Origin: Pseudomonadota bacterium
GTDB lineage: Bacteria > Pseudomonadota > Gammaproteobacteria > Burkholderiales > Burkholderiaceae_C
Assembly: GCA_021847345.1 (NCBI GenBank)
Contig: JAJZTW010000028.1
Location: 1-45,568 of the forward strand
Reading direction: 5' to 3'
Length of the DNA: 45,568 nt
Shown here: positions 1-8,266 of the stretch, one piece after another
Numbering within the stretch: position 1 is the stretch's first letter
Layout of the letters: each line of letters starts with the position of its first letter
Made by a program: the position numbers and the translations under genes
Notes under the pieces: model-generated
Seen by the model: only the letters and a program-made list of their open reading frames with translations
Told to the model about the DNA's origin: nothing
Databases searched by the model: none

Positions 1-27
1 ATGCGGGGCTGGTTCGTTTGCGTTCAT
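1..27 (-). CDS. Tyrosine-recombinase-like gene, first nine codons (cut by left edge)
   Basis: The reverse strand reads ATG at 27-25 and encodes MNANEPAPH before leaving the window. These codons and the DNA upstream of them are identical to the start of the truncated integrase gene at 3442-3693, so this is a second copy of that gene's beginning. Whether this copy is full length cannot be seen. The match between the two copies covers 1-47 and 3667-3713 and stops inside a GA tract. By inference this may be the intact gene of which the other copy is a relic. Confidence 0.5.
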
Positions 28-47
28 GGTGATCTCCCGAGAGAGAG
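1..47. repeat. Direct repeat, copy 1 (integrase 5' end and leader)
   Basis: Bases 1-47 are identical to 3667-3713. The repeat contains the first codons of an integrase-like gene on the minus strand, its ribosome-binding region and the start of a GA microsatellite. It may extend further left beyond the window. The right limit of the match lies in the GA tract, which is four units here and nine in the other copy. Confidence 0.9.
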
Positions 48-571
48 CCGCCGGCTACATGCAGGCGGCACGACCGATCACGTGGTCGCGCGCGAACTTT
101 GCGCTCAAACTCTCACGACTACCGTCTGCGGAGCCACCGGCTTCGTCACGGCGGCGCGCTGATCGAGTGACCGTCGAGCCCTGAACGCAGCCCAGGGGCA
201 AAGGCGCGCTGTTCGGCCGAAGCAGACACAGCGCATATCCTGAAGCGGCGATCGCAATGCTGGCGCCACCGTCGACTCCGTAAAGATCGATGCGAATCGC
301 TCTGCGCTCCAGCCTCCGAGGCGCCCGGCGCGTCGCACCGGCTCCGGGCGGGCGGATCGCACCGAGCATCGTGTCAGGCTTCGTGCGCTGATGGCAGTGC
401 CAAGGGCGAGCTCGCACCATGGAACGCGGAACACGGGTTGGCCGTTGCGGGCGCGCGGATGCGGGATTGCCTGGCGCTCGTGCCAACGCAACAATACAAG
501 CGGGTGAGCCCTGTTTCACATCGCCTCGCAACGCCGCACGCGGCGGGGACGCGCCCCAAGGAGTCGACGCC
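48..571. other. Region without a confident gene
   Basis: About 520 bases between the duplicated integrase leader and the GST gene. Both strands carry open frames, but none has a recognisable domain, a good start site or a convincing composition. The stretch must contain the promoter of the GST gene. A ribosome-binding site (AAGGAG, 558-563) is visible just before the GST start. No repeat or RNA gene was seen. Confidence 0.4.
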
Positions 572-1270
572 ATGATCCGGCTGCACCAGTTCGCCCCTGC
601 CTTTGGCCTGCCGAACGCAAGCCCCTTTTGTATGAAGCTGGAGGTCTACCTCCGGCTTGCCGGGCTACCTTACGAGGCCGTCAACATCGGCGACGTGCTC
701 AAGGCTCCCAAGCGCAAGCTTCCCTACATCGAGGACGACGGGGAGATCGTCGCCGACAGCGGGCTCATCATTGACTACCTCAAATCGAGGTACGGCGATC
801 CGCTCGACGGCGCGCTATCGAACGAGGAGAAGGCGGTCGCGCTGGCATTCCAGCGTCTGATGGAGGAGCATCTTTACTGGGCCGCGGTGCATACGCGCTG
901 GGTTCCGAACACGGCATGGCGCGCAACGCGCGCGGCCTTTTTCGGTCGCTATCCCGCGCCCTTGCGCTGGATCCTGCCGTACGTCGGACGGCGCGGCCTA
1001 CTGTCCCAGTTGCAAGGCCATGGCATGGGCCGTCACAGTGCGCAGGAGATCCACGCCCTCGGTTGCCGCGACATCAGCGCGATTGCTGACTTCCTGGGCG
1101 ACAAGCCGTTCATGCTCGGCGCGCAGCCGACCTCGCTCGACGCAACGACCTACGCCTTTCTTGCCAACCTACTGTGGGCACCGATTGATTCCCCGCTGCG
1201 TGAGCACGCGCGCGCACTTCCGCTGCTCGACGCCTATTGCCAGCGTCTCAAGGAGCGCTGCGGTATCTAG
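572..1270 (+). CDS. Metaxin/Fax-like glutathione S-transferase family protein
   Basis: Predicted 232-residue soluble GST-fold protein. The N-terminal thioredoxin-like half begins MIRLHQFAPAFGLPNASPFC, where the Ser-Pro-Phe-Cys stretch sits at the usual GST active-site loop. An IxDDGE(I)VADSGLI segment near residues 60-70 is the glutathione gamma-glutamyl binding region, and the C-terminal half is all-helical. This pattern resembles the Tom37/metaxin or 'failed axon connections' GST branch, whose bacterial substrates are unknown. ATG 572 was chosen over the upstream in-frame ATG 419 because AAGGAG lies 8 bases before it and the homologous fold starts here. It stands alone in a decayed region and appears intact. 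Confidence 0.85.
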   Translation: MIRLHQFAPAFGLPNASPFCMKLEVYLRLAGLPYEAVNIGDVLKAPKRKLPYIEDDGEIVADSGLIIDYLKSRYGDPLDGALSNEEKAVALAFQRLMEEHLYWAAVHTRWVPNTAWRATRAAFFGRYPAPLRWILPYVGRRGLLSQLQGHGMGRHSAQEIHALGCRDISAIADFLGDKPFMLGAQPTSLDATTYAFLANLLWAPIDSPLREHARALPLLDAYCQRLKERCGI

Positions 1271-1585
1271 GGGTAGTGTTCCAAAATGGGCTCGCGTCTC
1301 TGGCGCCCGTCAGCGCTCCGGGTGCCGATGCTGCGAGTGTCGGCTTGCCCTGGCGCAGCGGTCATCGCGACAAGCCGTGCCCAATGGCCGCTTCGGCCGA
1401 CCTCCGGCCGCAGAGCTGGCGTCGGCACCCCGGCCGAATCCGGCATCAGGGCGCGCCGCTGACAACGACTGCAGCGGTGTACAAACCGGCCATTGAAATC
1501 AGTGAGACGGCAAGCTGACTTCCGGTACCAAGGTATTGTGGAGTTGGTGCGGATCTGGTTCTGCTCCAAGGTATGTCGGCAATCG
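1271..1585. other. Intergenic region between the GST gene and the RND remnant
   Basis: About 315 bases between the plus-strand GST stop and the 3' end of the minus-strand RND permease remnant. No reading frame here looks like a gene, and no clear terminator hairpin with a T run was found. Confidence 0.4.
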
Positions 1586-2607
1586 TCACGGCATCGACGA
1601 CTGTGCCGCGGCAGTACCCCCCGGCTCCACCGCCACGAACCGCGCGAAGCGAAGCGCCAGGGTCGGCAGCACCAGCAGGGTCAGCGCGGTCGAACTGAAC
1701 AATCCACCGAGAATCACGATGGCCATCGGCCCTTCGATCTCCTGACCCGGAAGGTGTGCGCCGATCGCCAGCGGCAGCAAGCCGAGCGCCGTGACCGAGG
1801 CCGTCATCAGGATGGGCGCAAGGCGATTCATCGCTCCGAGGCGCGCCGTCTCCCAGGACCAGGGCAGACCCTCCTCGATCACCAGGGTCCGGTAATGCGA
1901 CAGCAGCATGATCGAGTTGCGCAGAGTAATCTCGAACACCGTCAAGAAGCCGACTGCCGCGCCCAGCGAGATGGGCAAGCGGGCGATCCAGATGGCTGCA
2001 ATCCCACCCACCAGCGCGAAGGGAAGGTTCACGACCAGCAGCGCCACCGGTCGCCCGTCGCGCAGCGCTATGAACAGCAAGGCCAGGATCGCGGCCAAGG
2101 CCAAGGCCAGCGCGAAATCCAGCGCCAATTGAAGTCTGGCTTGGCCCGACGCTGCCGCCGTGCCGCCGATGCGCAGGTAGTCGCCCGACGTCAAGGGGAG
2201 ATGCGCAAGCCGCTGGCGGGCCAAGGTCACGAAGTGGCTGGCACTACCGCTGACGTTGGCGGTGACAAGCTGCACGCGCTGCGCGCTGCGGTGAAGCGTG
2301 ATCGAGAGTTCCGGAGTACCGGCGGCAGGAAGCTGGTGCGCAGCAACGGCACGCTGGCCAGGCCGGCGACCACGATCATCCCTACCAGTGCCCACACTGG
2401 GCCAGGACGTCGGTGCACGCCGGCCAGTAGCCGGCCGTAGCCCCGCTTGGCGCCGGCAACCAGGGGCGGATCCTTGGGATCGAGATGGCTATGCCCAAGC
2501 AGCAGCATCGCCAACGCGGGGGTCACCGTGAGCGCAACCGCCAGCGAGCAAAGGATGGCAAAGATGTAGGCCAGCGCCAGCGGGCTGAACATGCGCCCGG
2601 CTACGCC
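1586..2607 (-). pseudogene. Heavy-metal/cation RND efflux permease (CusA/CzcA-like), decayed
   Basis: Two out-of-frame pieces of one RND inner-membrane pump. The first (about 2607-2310, minus) reads GVAGRMFSPLALAYIFAILC and carries the transmembrane block that precedes the second periplasmic domain. The second (about 2320-1586) begins near TPELSITLHR, covers the last transmembrane bundle with a LRNSIMLLSHY helix, and ends at a natural C-terminus. The N-terminal roughly 450 residues and a large part of the second periplasmic domain are missing, and the reading frame changes near 2310-2320. Intact family members run to about 1,030 residues, so this cannot be a working pump. Its 5' boundary is fused to a truncated response regulator. 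Confidence 0.85.
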
Positions 2608-3101
2608 CGCATCAACACCTCCAGCAGGCGGCGAGTCGCCGGCCGCAGGGCGATGGGCCGCGCGCCGCGCGTTACCTTCGCCGTGCTCAGGTCCATGACC
2701 AGATCACAAATCTGCAGCCGAGCATCGGTCACCCGGCCGCTGGCGCGGCGAATCTGCGCAAGCAGCCGCGCCTCCAACTCGGCAAGGTCGAACGGCTTGA
2801 CCAGGTAGTCGTCGGCACCGATGCGCAGCGCCTCGATCTTGTCGGCTGTTTCTCCCTTGGCTGTGAGCATCAGCACGGGGACGTCCTTGCGCACGCTTTG
2901 GCGCAATTCCTGCAGGACTTGTACCCCGTCCATGCGTGGCAGCGTCCAGTCGAGAACAATCGCGTCATAGTGGTTGTCGGAAGCGAGACGCAGGCCGGTG
3001 GCGCCGTCGGGCGCTGCGTCCAGAATATGGCCGCGTGCCTCGAAGTAGGCGAACAGGTTGGCCACCAAGGCTCGGTTGTCTTCGACGATGAGCAGCTTCA
3101 T
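2601..3101 (-). pseudogene. OmpR-family response regulator, truncated in its DNA-binding domain
   Basis: A complete receiver domain is visible: acidic pair Glu7/Asp8, phospho-acceptor Asp51 (in VLDWTLPRMDG), Thr80 and Lys102 (in YLVKPFD). The winged-helix output domain begins (ICDLVMDLSTAKVTRG...) but stops after LLEVLMRA at 166 residues, whereas full regulators reach about 225. The break coincides with the start of the RND remnant: the DNA passes straight from the RR LLEVLMR codons into RND codons (GVAGRMFSPLAL) in another frame. The truncated product would lack the recognition helix and could at most compete for a sensor kinase. ATG 3101 is the receiver-domain start. Confidence 0.85.
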
Positions 3102-3441
3102 GGGGAGTCGGTGCCGAGGGGCTCGCCCCGTCAGGGCACATTCTCGCTTGGTGCATTTCGACACGCCTCGCGTGGCCGAACCGTGGCCGCGATTGAAGGG
3201 GCTCCGCTCATCATCGTGGAAGCCTCGGATCAGGTTACCGATGGTCTCGGTGATCGCTGACATACTCACTGCGGCCGGCGCGGCGAGCTTGCTCCAATGG
3301 CCGCTCTGGCCGATCCGTTGCGTCAGCACCTGGGTCGCCTTCGGTATCGACGCTCGTTCAATGCGTGCGATCAGGTCTGCGGCGGCTTCGGGCCAGTCCT
3401 GACCGACTCCAGCGGTGGCTGGAGCCGGTTCGGCATTGCAC
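3102..3441. other. Region without a recognisable gene
   Basis: About 340 bases between the response-regulator start and the 3' end of the truncated integrase. A minus-strand frame stays open upstream of the response regulator but matches no family I recognise and lacks a convincing start. Any promoter for the response regulator would lie here; no clear motif was found. Confidence 0.35.
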
Positions 3442-3693
3442 TCAGATTTCGATCTGCTCAACGATGTCGCCCTGGCAGACATCGCGCACGCCCAGAGAGA
3501 CAAGGTCGTGGCCTCGCAGTTTGCTGTCCAGTGCCAGGTTGAACAGAGCAAGTTCACGGGCCCGCTGCTGCATTTGGAGGTGGATCCGAATCGCCCAGAC
3601 ATCCTTGAGCTTTAGCGGCGCCTTCTGCCCTACGACTTTGCCCTTGTTCCATGGGGCGTGGCCGCCATGCGGGGCTGGTTCGTTTGCGTTCAT
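3442..3693 (-). pseudogene. Tyrosine-recombinase/integrase-like gene, 3'-truncated
   Basis: Encodes only 83 residues. The segment WNKGKVVGQKAPLKLKDVWA, followed by LALDSKLRGHDLVSLGVRDV, matches the N-terminal half of the short (about 200-residue) phage-integrase-family proteins common in Proteobacteria. The frame diverges after roughly VRDVCQGD and ends early, so the C-terminal half carrying the usual His-x-x-Arg and Tyr catalytic residues is absent. The start ATG at 3693-3691 follows a GGGAG ribosome-binding site and a (GA)9 tract. The first 27 coding bases and the leader are duplicated at the left edge of the window. Confidence 0.8.
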
Positions 3694-3713
3694 GGTGATC
3701 TCCCGAGAGAGAG
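3667..3713. repeat. Direct repeat, copy 2 (integrase 5' end and leader)
   Basis: Identical to bases 1-47. It includes the integrase start codon (minus strand, 3693-3691) and runs into a GA dinucleotide tract (3705-3722, nine units). After the tract the two copies differ completely. The pair brackets the GST/RND/response-regulator segment, as expected for a duplication or recombination between two integrase copies. Confidence 0.9.
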
Positions 3714-4020
3714 AGAGAGAGAACGCGATGACCGCCAGCGCGACCAGGATTCCCACAATGCCAGCCCAGAGATGAAGTTGCAGAGTTTTGCAACTTTGCG
3801 GCGATGCCCCGTCGGCAAGCGCTGGAACCCGATCGTTGAACTCTCGCCCTCTCCAAGTACCGGGGGCAACCGCGGATTCAGCCGTGCCTGCGCCTCCCTC
3901 GTGTGAAGCACGATCTTGAGCACAGCCCGCCGAAGCGGGTCGAAGCGCAGCCCAGTGTGGATCAGTCCGAGTGCCGTGACAGCGACCCACGCAGCATTCC
4001 CCACATGCAGGAGAGGTGAC
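3694..4020. other. Leader of the integrase remnant and of the GH5-like gene
   Basis: About 330 bases. The left part is the GA microsatellite and integrase leader. Minus-strand frames in 3700-3990 contain a hydrophobic stretch (LWAGIVGILVALAVIAFSLS) and, in another frame, protein-like sequence, which could be debris of a membrane-protein gene, but I cannot name it. The right end carries AGGAGAG (4009-4015) serving the GH5-like gene. No tRNA attachment site was recognised. Confidence 0.35.
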
Positions 4021-5553
4021 ATGGTCAGGCAGGCAGCAGTCGGAGGACCACGCAGGTACTTCACCATGCGCGGCCTGATCTTTTTCATGCTACTCGCCTC
4101 GGCCACGCTAATCAGCGCATGCGGAGGGGGCGGCTCCAGCTCGCCCGAAATGCCAGCCGCGACGCCATCGCAGGCCTTCTCCCTGACGGTCAGCACCAGC
4201 GGAAACGGGAGCGTGACCTCCAGCCCGGGCGGGATCGCCTGCGGCAGTTCCTGCGTGGGTGCGTTCAGCCCGGGCAGTCAGGTCACCCTGCAGGCCATGC
4301 CCGCGGCTGGCTACCTCTTCACGGGCTGGAGCGGTGCATGCAGCGGATCGGCCGCGACCTGCACCGTGACGATGCTCCAGGCGCAGTCCGTCTCGGCAAG
4401 TTTTTCCACGCAACCCGAGGGTGTCGCCGTCGTCGGCGGACAACTCGTGGTCGCCGGCACCAGTACGCCGTTCATTCCCAGGGGCTTTACCACCGACGGC
4501 GTGATCTATCCCACCCAGTACGCAAGCAAACTCTGCACTCAGCCTGACATCGCTCCCGGCTCACAGGCCGCCCAGTATCTGCAGGAGGCGCAGGCCGCTC
4601 TCACGGACGTTCCGCTGCCGGGCCTCGCTTACAACGCATCTTTCCAGGCCATGGTCCAGGATTGGCGTCTCAACAGCGTGCGCATGCAGGTCAGCCAGGG
4701 CGCACTTCAGTACGAAGCTGAGAATGGGCTTTCCGCCTACACGGACATGGTCCGAAGCACTATCGCGCAGGCCCGTGCCGCCGGGCTCATCGTCATCCTC
4801 TCCATGCAGTCCGAGCGCTACAGCTGCGCCCCATACCAGAACGGAAACCTGCAAAGACTCCCCGACGTCAACACCGAGCAGGCCTGGGCTCAACTCCTAA
4901 ACCCGGCCCTGACCAACGACAAGGGCATCATCCTCGAAATCTTCAACGAGCCCGACCCAACCGTTAACTGCAACGCCGGAACCTATCAGCAGCCTGACTG
5001 GACAACATGGGCCAACGGCTGCGCAAGCGAGCCCGACCAGGGCATGCTCACCGTCGGCCAGTACGTGCGCTCGCTAGCTCCAAACAACGTATTGCTCTTC
5101 GACGGCACAGGAATTGATTTCGCATTTGTCGGCTTCACGCCTCCCAGCGGAATGCCTTCCAACTCCGCCTACACATTCCATCCATACGACTATGTCGTCA
5201 ACAGCACCCTGGCCGACAGCAGCGCTGCGTGGGATACCCGTTTCGGCAACTTCGCCAACAGTGGACACGCCGTCTTTGTTACCGAGTGGAATGAAGCCTA
5301 CTCCTGCCCAAGCGATCCCAATCAAACCATAACCAACAGCTTTATCCAGAGCTATCTCCCCGCTCACTCCATCGGGATGATGGGCTACGCATGGGACGCT
5401 CCTGTCAGCTCCAGCGGCTACATGGTCAACAGCTACGACGACCCCGGAAACACCGCTAATTACCAATTGGTCGATCCAAACACCGCCGGCTGCGCGGAAG
5501 ACGGCGGCACAGTCCTGCAAAAACAGTTCCAGGCAGAAGCCACAGCGAACTAA
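4021..5553 (+). CDS. Secreted lipoprotein with InlB-type repeat and GH5-like (cellulase fold) domain
   Basis: Predicted 510-residue exported lipoprotein. A basic N-terminus and hydrophobic segment end in the lipobox Ile-Ser-Ala-Cys34, followed by a Gly/Ser linker. Residues about 50-125 (SGNGSVTSSPGGIACG... GWSGACSGSAATCTV) match the divergent InlB B-repeat fold. The remainder resembles a glycoside hydrolase family 5 barrel: ILEIFNEPDP supplies the acid/base Glu of the NEP motif and VFVTEWNEAY a candidate nucleophile Glu. The likely role is hydrolysis of a beta-linked polysaccharide outside the cytoplasm. ATG 4021 is preferred because of the AGGAGAG site just upstream; ATG 4066 would give a shorter but still usable signal peptide. 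Several cysteines suggest disulfides. Substrate cannot be told. Confidence 0.75.
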   Translation: MVRQAAVGGPRRYFTMRGLIFFMLLASATLISACGGGGSSSPEMPAATPSQAFSLTVSTSGNGSVTSSPGGIACGSSCVGAFSPGSQVTLQAMPAAGYLFTGWSGACSGSAATCTVTMLQAQSVSASFSTQPEGVAVVGGQLVVAGTSTPFIPRGFTTDGVIYPTQYASKLCTQPDIAPGSQAAQYLQEAQAALTDVPLPGLAYNASFQAMVQDWRLNSVRMQVSQGALQYEAENGLSAYTDMVRSTIAQARAAGLIVILSMQSERYSCAPYQNGNLQRLPDVNTEQAWAQLLNPALTNDKGIILEIFNEPDPTVNCNAGTYQQPDWTTWANGCASEPDQGMLTVGQYVRSLAPNNVLLFDGTGIDFAFVGFTPPSGMPSNSAYTFHPYDYVVNSTLADSSAAWDTRFGNFANSGHAVFVTEWNEAYSCPSDPNQTITNSFIQSYLPAHSIGMMGYAWDAPVSSSGYMVNSYDDPGNTANYQLVDPNTAGCAEDGGTVLQKQFQAEATAN

Positions 5554-5630
5554 GCACAGAAAAAATGCAATCTAGATGACGATCAGGGGGGCGCAGAGCC
5601 GCAATGTCACAGCCGCGGAGCTTGCTGTCC

Positions 5631-5664
5631 TAGTGTCGTGAGTTGGAAGTTCGTTTCATGATTG
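5631..5664. repeat. Candidate terminal end of an IS630-type element
   Basis: Starting TAGTGTCGTGAGTTGGAAGT, this sequence abuts the 3' end of the transposase/DUF6429 unit and resembles, from memory, terminal inverted repeats of IS630 elements, which insert at TA. No matching inverted copy was found on the far side of the transposase (6,800-6,920), in line with the element having lost that end. Confidence 0.4.
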
Positions 5665-5901
5665 CTTGCGGGGCCGTGAGCGCTCGAAGTGGTGCCTGAA
5701 GAGGCGCTCGGATTCGCGCAGTCCCTCCTCGGTCAGCACCAACGATTTGGTCTTGTTGACCGGATTGGCGATGAGCCCTCGCGCATGCAGGCGGCCAAGC
5801 GCATCCCAGTCATGGCCCTTCCAGGCCCGGTTTCCGTCATGCAGCTTGAGGTGCAGAAGGGCGAGCACGGCCTCGTCGATGGCGTCGGTGTCGATATCCA
5901 T
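5656..5901 (-). CDS. DUF6429 family protein (IS-associated)
   Basis: An 81-residue protein beginning MDIDTDAIDEAVLALLHLKL and containing HDGNRAWKGHDWDALGRLH and VLTEEGLRESERLF, the pattern of DUF6429 proteins that often accompany IS630-type transposases. Function is unknown; the sequence looks like a small helical, possibly winged-helix, protein. It begins 4 bases after the transposase stop (TGA 5908-5906, ATG 5901), so the two are translated as a pair. ATG 5901 is the conserved family start; longer upstream reading in this frame belongs to the transposase region. Confidence 0.75.
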   Translation of the reverse strand: MDIDTDAIDEAVLALLHLKLHDGNRAWKGHDWDALGRLHARGLIANPVNKTKSLVLTEEGLRESERLFRHHFERSRPRKQS

Positions 5902-5905
5902 GGCC

Positions 5906-6805
5906 TCAGGACTCCACAGGCTGAACACGGTTGCAGAAGCGCTCGATGCTGGCAAGGATCGCGTCGGCGGACTTGGACCAGACGAAGGGCCTGGGCGCGG
6001 CGTTGTGGACATCCAGGTACTCGCGGATGGCCTGTTCGAGTTGCAGTGTCGAGCGATGGGTGGAGCGGCGGATGCAGCGCTCGGTCAGTGTGGCAAACCA
6101 GCGCTCGACCTGGTTGATCCAGGACGCGGAGGTGGGCGTGAAGTGCACCTGAAAGCGCGGCCTGGCCGCCAGCCAGCGCCGAATGGTCGGTGTCTTGTGC
6201 GTGCCGTAGTTGTCCATCACCAGATGAATGTCGAGTTCGGCTGGGACATTGGCCTCGATCGTGCGCAGGAACTTCAGAAACTCACTGCTGCGATGGCGAC
6301 GATGCGTCTCACCGATGACCCGGCCGGTGGCTACGTCCAACGCCGCGAACAGCGTGGTCGTGCCGTGCCGGACATAGTCGTGGGTGCGCCGCTCGGGCAT
6401 CCCAGGCGCCAGCGGCAGCATCGGCTGGGTTCGATCCAGCGCCTGGATCTGGCTCTTCTCGTCCACGCACAGCACCATGGCCCTGCGCGGTGGGTCCAGG
6501 TAAAGGCCGACGATGTCGCGCACCTCGTCGACGAACATCGGATCTGTCGACAGCTTGAACGTCTCCTGGCGATGGGGCTGCAAGCCGAGGGCACGCCAGA
6601 TGCGCGAAATCGCCGTCTGCGACATGCCCATCGCATGGGCCAGCGTGCGCGTGCTCCAGTGCGTGGCCCCGCTGGGCACGCTCTCCAGGGTTCGCGCGAT
6701 CACCGCGTCCACGCGCGCATCATCGATGCTCCGCCGTGCCCCCGAGCGCGGCGCGTCCAGCAGCCCTTCCACGCGTTGCGCCACAAAACGACCGCGCCAT
6801 TTGCA
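5906..6805 (-). pseudogene. IS630-family transposase, N-terminally truncated
   Basis: The DDE catalytic core is complete. In the frame counted from GTG 6784 the acidic residues are Asp108 ([10 protein letters not shown]), Asp191 (VMDNYGTHK) and Glu227 (WINQVERWF). A helix-turn-helix region ([20 protein letters not shown]) is present. The frame is open upstream only to [15 protein letters not shown] and then meets a stop at 6808-6806. Family members carry about 50-100 further residues including the first DNA-binding helix-turn-helix, so the 5' part of the gene and that end of the element have been lost. The product ends [10 protein letters not shown] and is followed by the DUF6429 gene. Transposition of this copy is unlikely without help from an intact relative. 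Confidence 0.85.
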
Positions 6806-6828
6806 TCAACGCGAGCGCCCTGAAGAGA

Positions 6829-6868
6829 TTCCACGGGCTGAACACGGTTGAAGAATCGCTCCATGCCG
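6829..6868 (-). mobile_element. Remnant of a second IS630 transposase 3' end
   Basis: These 40 bases match 5911-5950, the last codons of the IS630 transposase, at 34 positions. The reverse strand reads [12 protein letters not shown] where the main copy reads [12 protein letters not shown]. The two copies are therefore related but diverged, which argues for a separate insertion rather than a recent tandem duplication. Confidence 0.75.
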
Positions 6869-6913
6869 GGCCCTGACCTGCGCATCATCACGGTTGCCGC
6901 GCCCGACCCGGGC

Positions 6914-7480
6914 TCACGATGGCGCGCCGGTCGCGAAGGAGTCGATGAGCTGGCGCTGGGCCTGAAGGTGGGCGCCCGCGCCGTGCACGCGGTCCAGCAG
7001 CAGCGCGCCTTCCAGCCCGGACATCAGCACAGCGGCCAGCCGGCCGGGAGGCAGCGGCGACAGCACTTCGCCCTGGTGCTGTTCCAGGATGCGCGCCAGC
7101 CAGAGTTCCGCCTGCCTGAAAAAGCCGCTCAACAGGCCGCGGCAACGCTCGTCGAGCGACGAGATCTCGGCGGCCAGCATGCCGCACAGGCACAGCTTGT
7201 CGTCCTGCGCGGCCTGTTCGAACAAGTCCACGAAGCCCGACAGCTTGCGTCTCAAGCTTCCCGGCTGCGCGTCGATGGCTGCCAGGCGCTGCGCGAAGGC
7301 TTCGCTGTAGCTGGAGATCAGCACGGCGGTGAGATCGTGCTTTTCCGGGAAGTAATAGTGCACGCTGGACGACTTGACTCCCGTCCGTTCGGCGAGCTGC
7401 CGAAAACTCAGCTCGTGCAGCCCCGATCGCTGCACGATGGCCTGCGCCAGGGTTTGCAATTCGGTACGTTTGTCGGCCAT
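6914..7480 (-). CDS. TetR/AcrR-family transcriptional regulator
   Basis: 188 residues. The N-terminal helix-turn-helix is clear: LAQAIVQRSGLHELSFRQLA, then ERTGVKSSSVHYYFPEKHDL, the standard TetR DNA-binding signature. The C-terminal helical part (about 60-188) would bind a small ligand and form the dimer. It is the last gene of a minus-strand set GST-cupin-tetR, so it probably represses its own operon. A strong candidate operator is the dyad at 8981-8998 upstream of the GST gene. ATG 7480 starts just before the helix-turn-helix as usual for the family. Confidence 0.88.
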   Translation of the reverse strand: MADKRTELQTLAQAIVQRSGLHELSFRQLAERTGVKSSSVHYYFPEKHDLTAVLISSYSEAFAQRLAAIDAQPGSLRRKLSGFVDLFEQAAQDDKLCLCGMLAAEISSLDERCRGLLSGFFRQAELWLARILEQHQGEVLSPLPPGRLAAVLMSGLEGALLLDRVHGAGAHLQAQRQLIDSFATGAPS

Positions 7481-7536
7481 GGGGGCGATTGTCGCAAACC
7501 CACGCGACTTCCCGGCAGGAGGCGGGAGCCTGCTGG

Positions 7537-8217
7537 TCAATCCGACGTCGGTGCCTGCACGAAGCGCAGGTGGCGGGTCTTGACCCAGACGGTGGCGCCT
7601 TGCGCCCCGGCCACGGCCGCGAGTCGGCCCCCACGGGGAACGCGCAGCCAGGACCAGGCGCGCAACTCGTCCGCGCCTTCCCTGAGACCGCCGGACAGCA
7701 CCAGCAGTTCGGCGCCGTCGGGCATCGCGCAGTCGAGCCGTGCGCCGGGCTGCCAGGTCTGCAGGCTCACCGATTCGCGCTCGTCCTCGAACAAGGGCGT
7801 CACCGCCGCGCCGGGGCGGGTGGCGTCCTGCACGCGGCCGATCTTGCGGGTGTCGATCACCACCGACGTGCGATCGGCCGGGTCGAACTGCCACAGCTTG
7901 ACGAAGATCACGCAACCGGTCTTCGAGCCTGGCGTGTGACGGCTGGTGGGCGGATTGCGCACGTAGCTGCCGGCGGGGTAGTCGCCGTGCTCGTCCTGGA
8001 ACACGCCGTCGAGCACCAGGAACTCTTCGCCGCCATGGTGCACGTGCGGGCTGAAATGGCTGCCGGGTGCGTAGCGCACGATGGAGGTGGCGCGAGCCAC
8101 CTCGCCGCCGATGCGGTCGAGCATGCGGCGTTGCACCCCCGCCATCGGCGAGTCCACCCAGGGCATGTCGGCGCCGTGCAAGAGCACCCGTTGGTCGAAC
8201 TGGGCGTTGAGGTCCAT
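7537..8217 (-). CDS. ChrR-like bicupin protein
   Basis: 226 residues with two cupin halves. In the first, PGSHFSPHVHHGGEEFLVLDG gives His58, His60 and Glu64, and His94 follows in TSRHTPG: a full metal-binding cupin set as in ChrR-type cupins. The second half (about 125-220) keeps the fold (PGARLDCAMPDGAELLVLSG) but lacks the His-x-His pair. ChrR cupins bind zinc and sense reactive oxygen or small molecules; some relatives are enzymes. There is no N-terminal anti-sigma domain here, so sigma-factor control is not implied. It lies 49 bases downstream of the GST and upstream of tetR in one apparent operon. Confidence 0.75.
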   Translation of the reverse strand: MDLNAQFDQRVLLHGADMPWVDSPMAGVQRRMLDRIGGEVARATSIVRYAPGSHFSPHVHHGGEEFLVLDGVFQDEHGDYPAGSYVRNPPTSRHTPGSKTGCVIFVKLWQFDPADRTSVVIDTRKIGRVQDATRPGAAVTPLFEDERESVSLQTWQPGARLDCAMPDGAELLVLSGGLREGADELRAWSWLRVPRGGRLAAVAGAQGATVWVKTRHLRFVQAPTSD

Positions 8218-8266
8218 CGATGACTCCGGCTGGGTGGGCAGGTGAGGATGGTGGAGGCCGCTCGGG

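Noticed and set aside
55-586. Minus-strand frames of up to 172 codons before the GST gene
   Set aside because: No recognised domain, weak starts and Arg/Ser/Pro-rich composition; overlap with the GST leader makes a gene unlikely.
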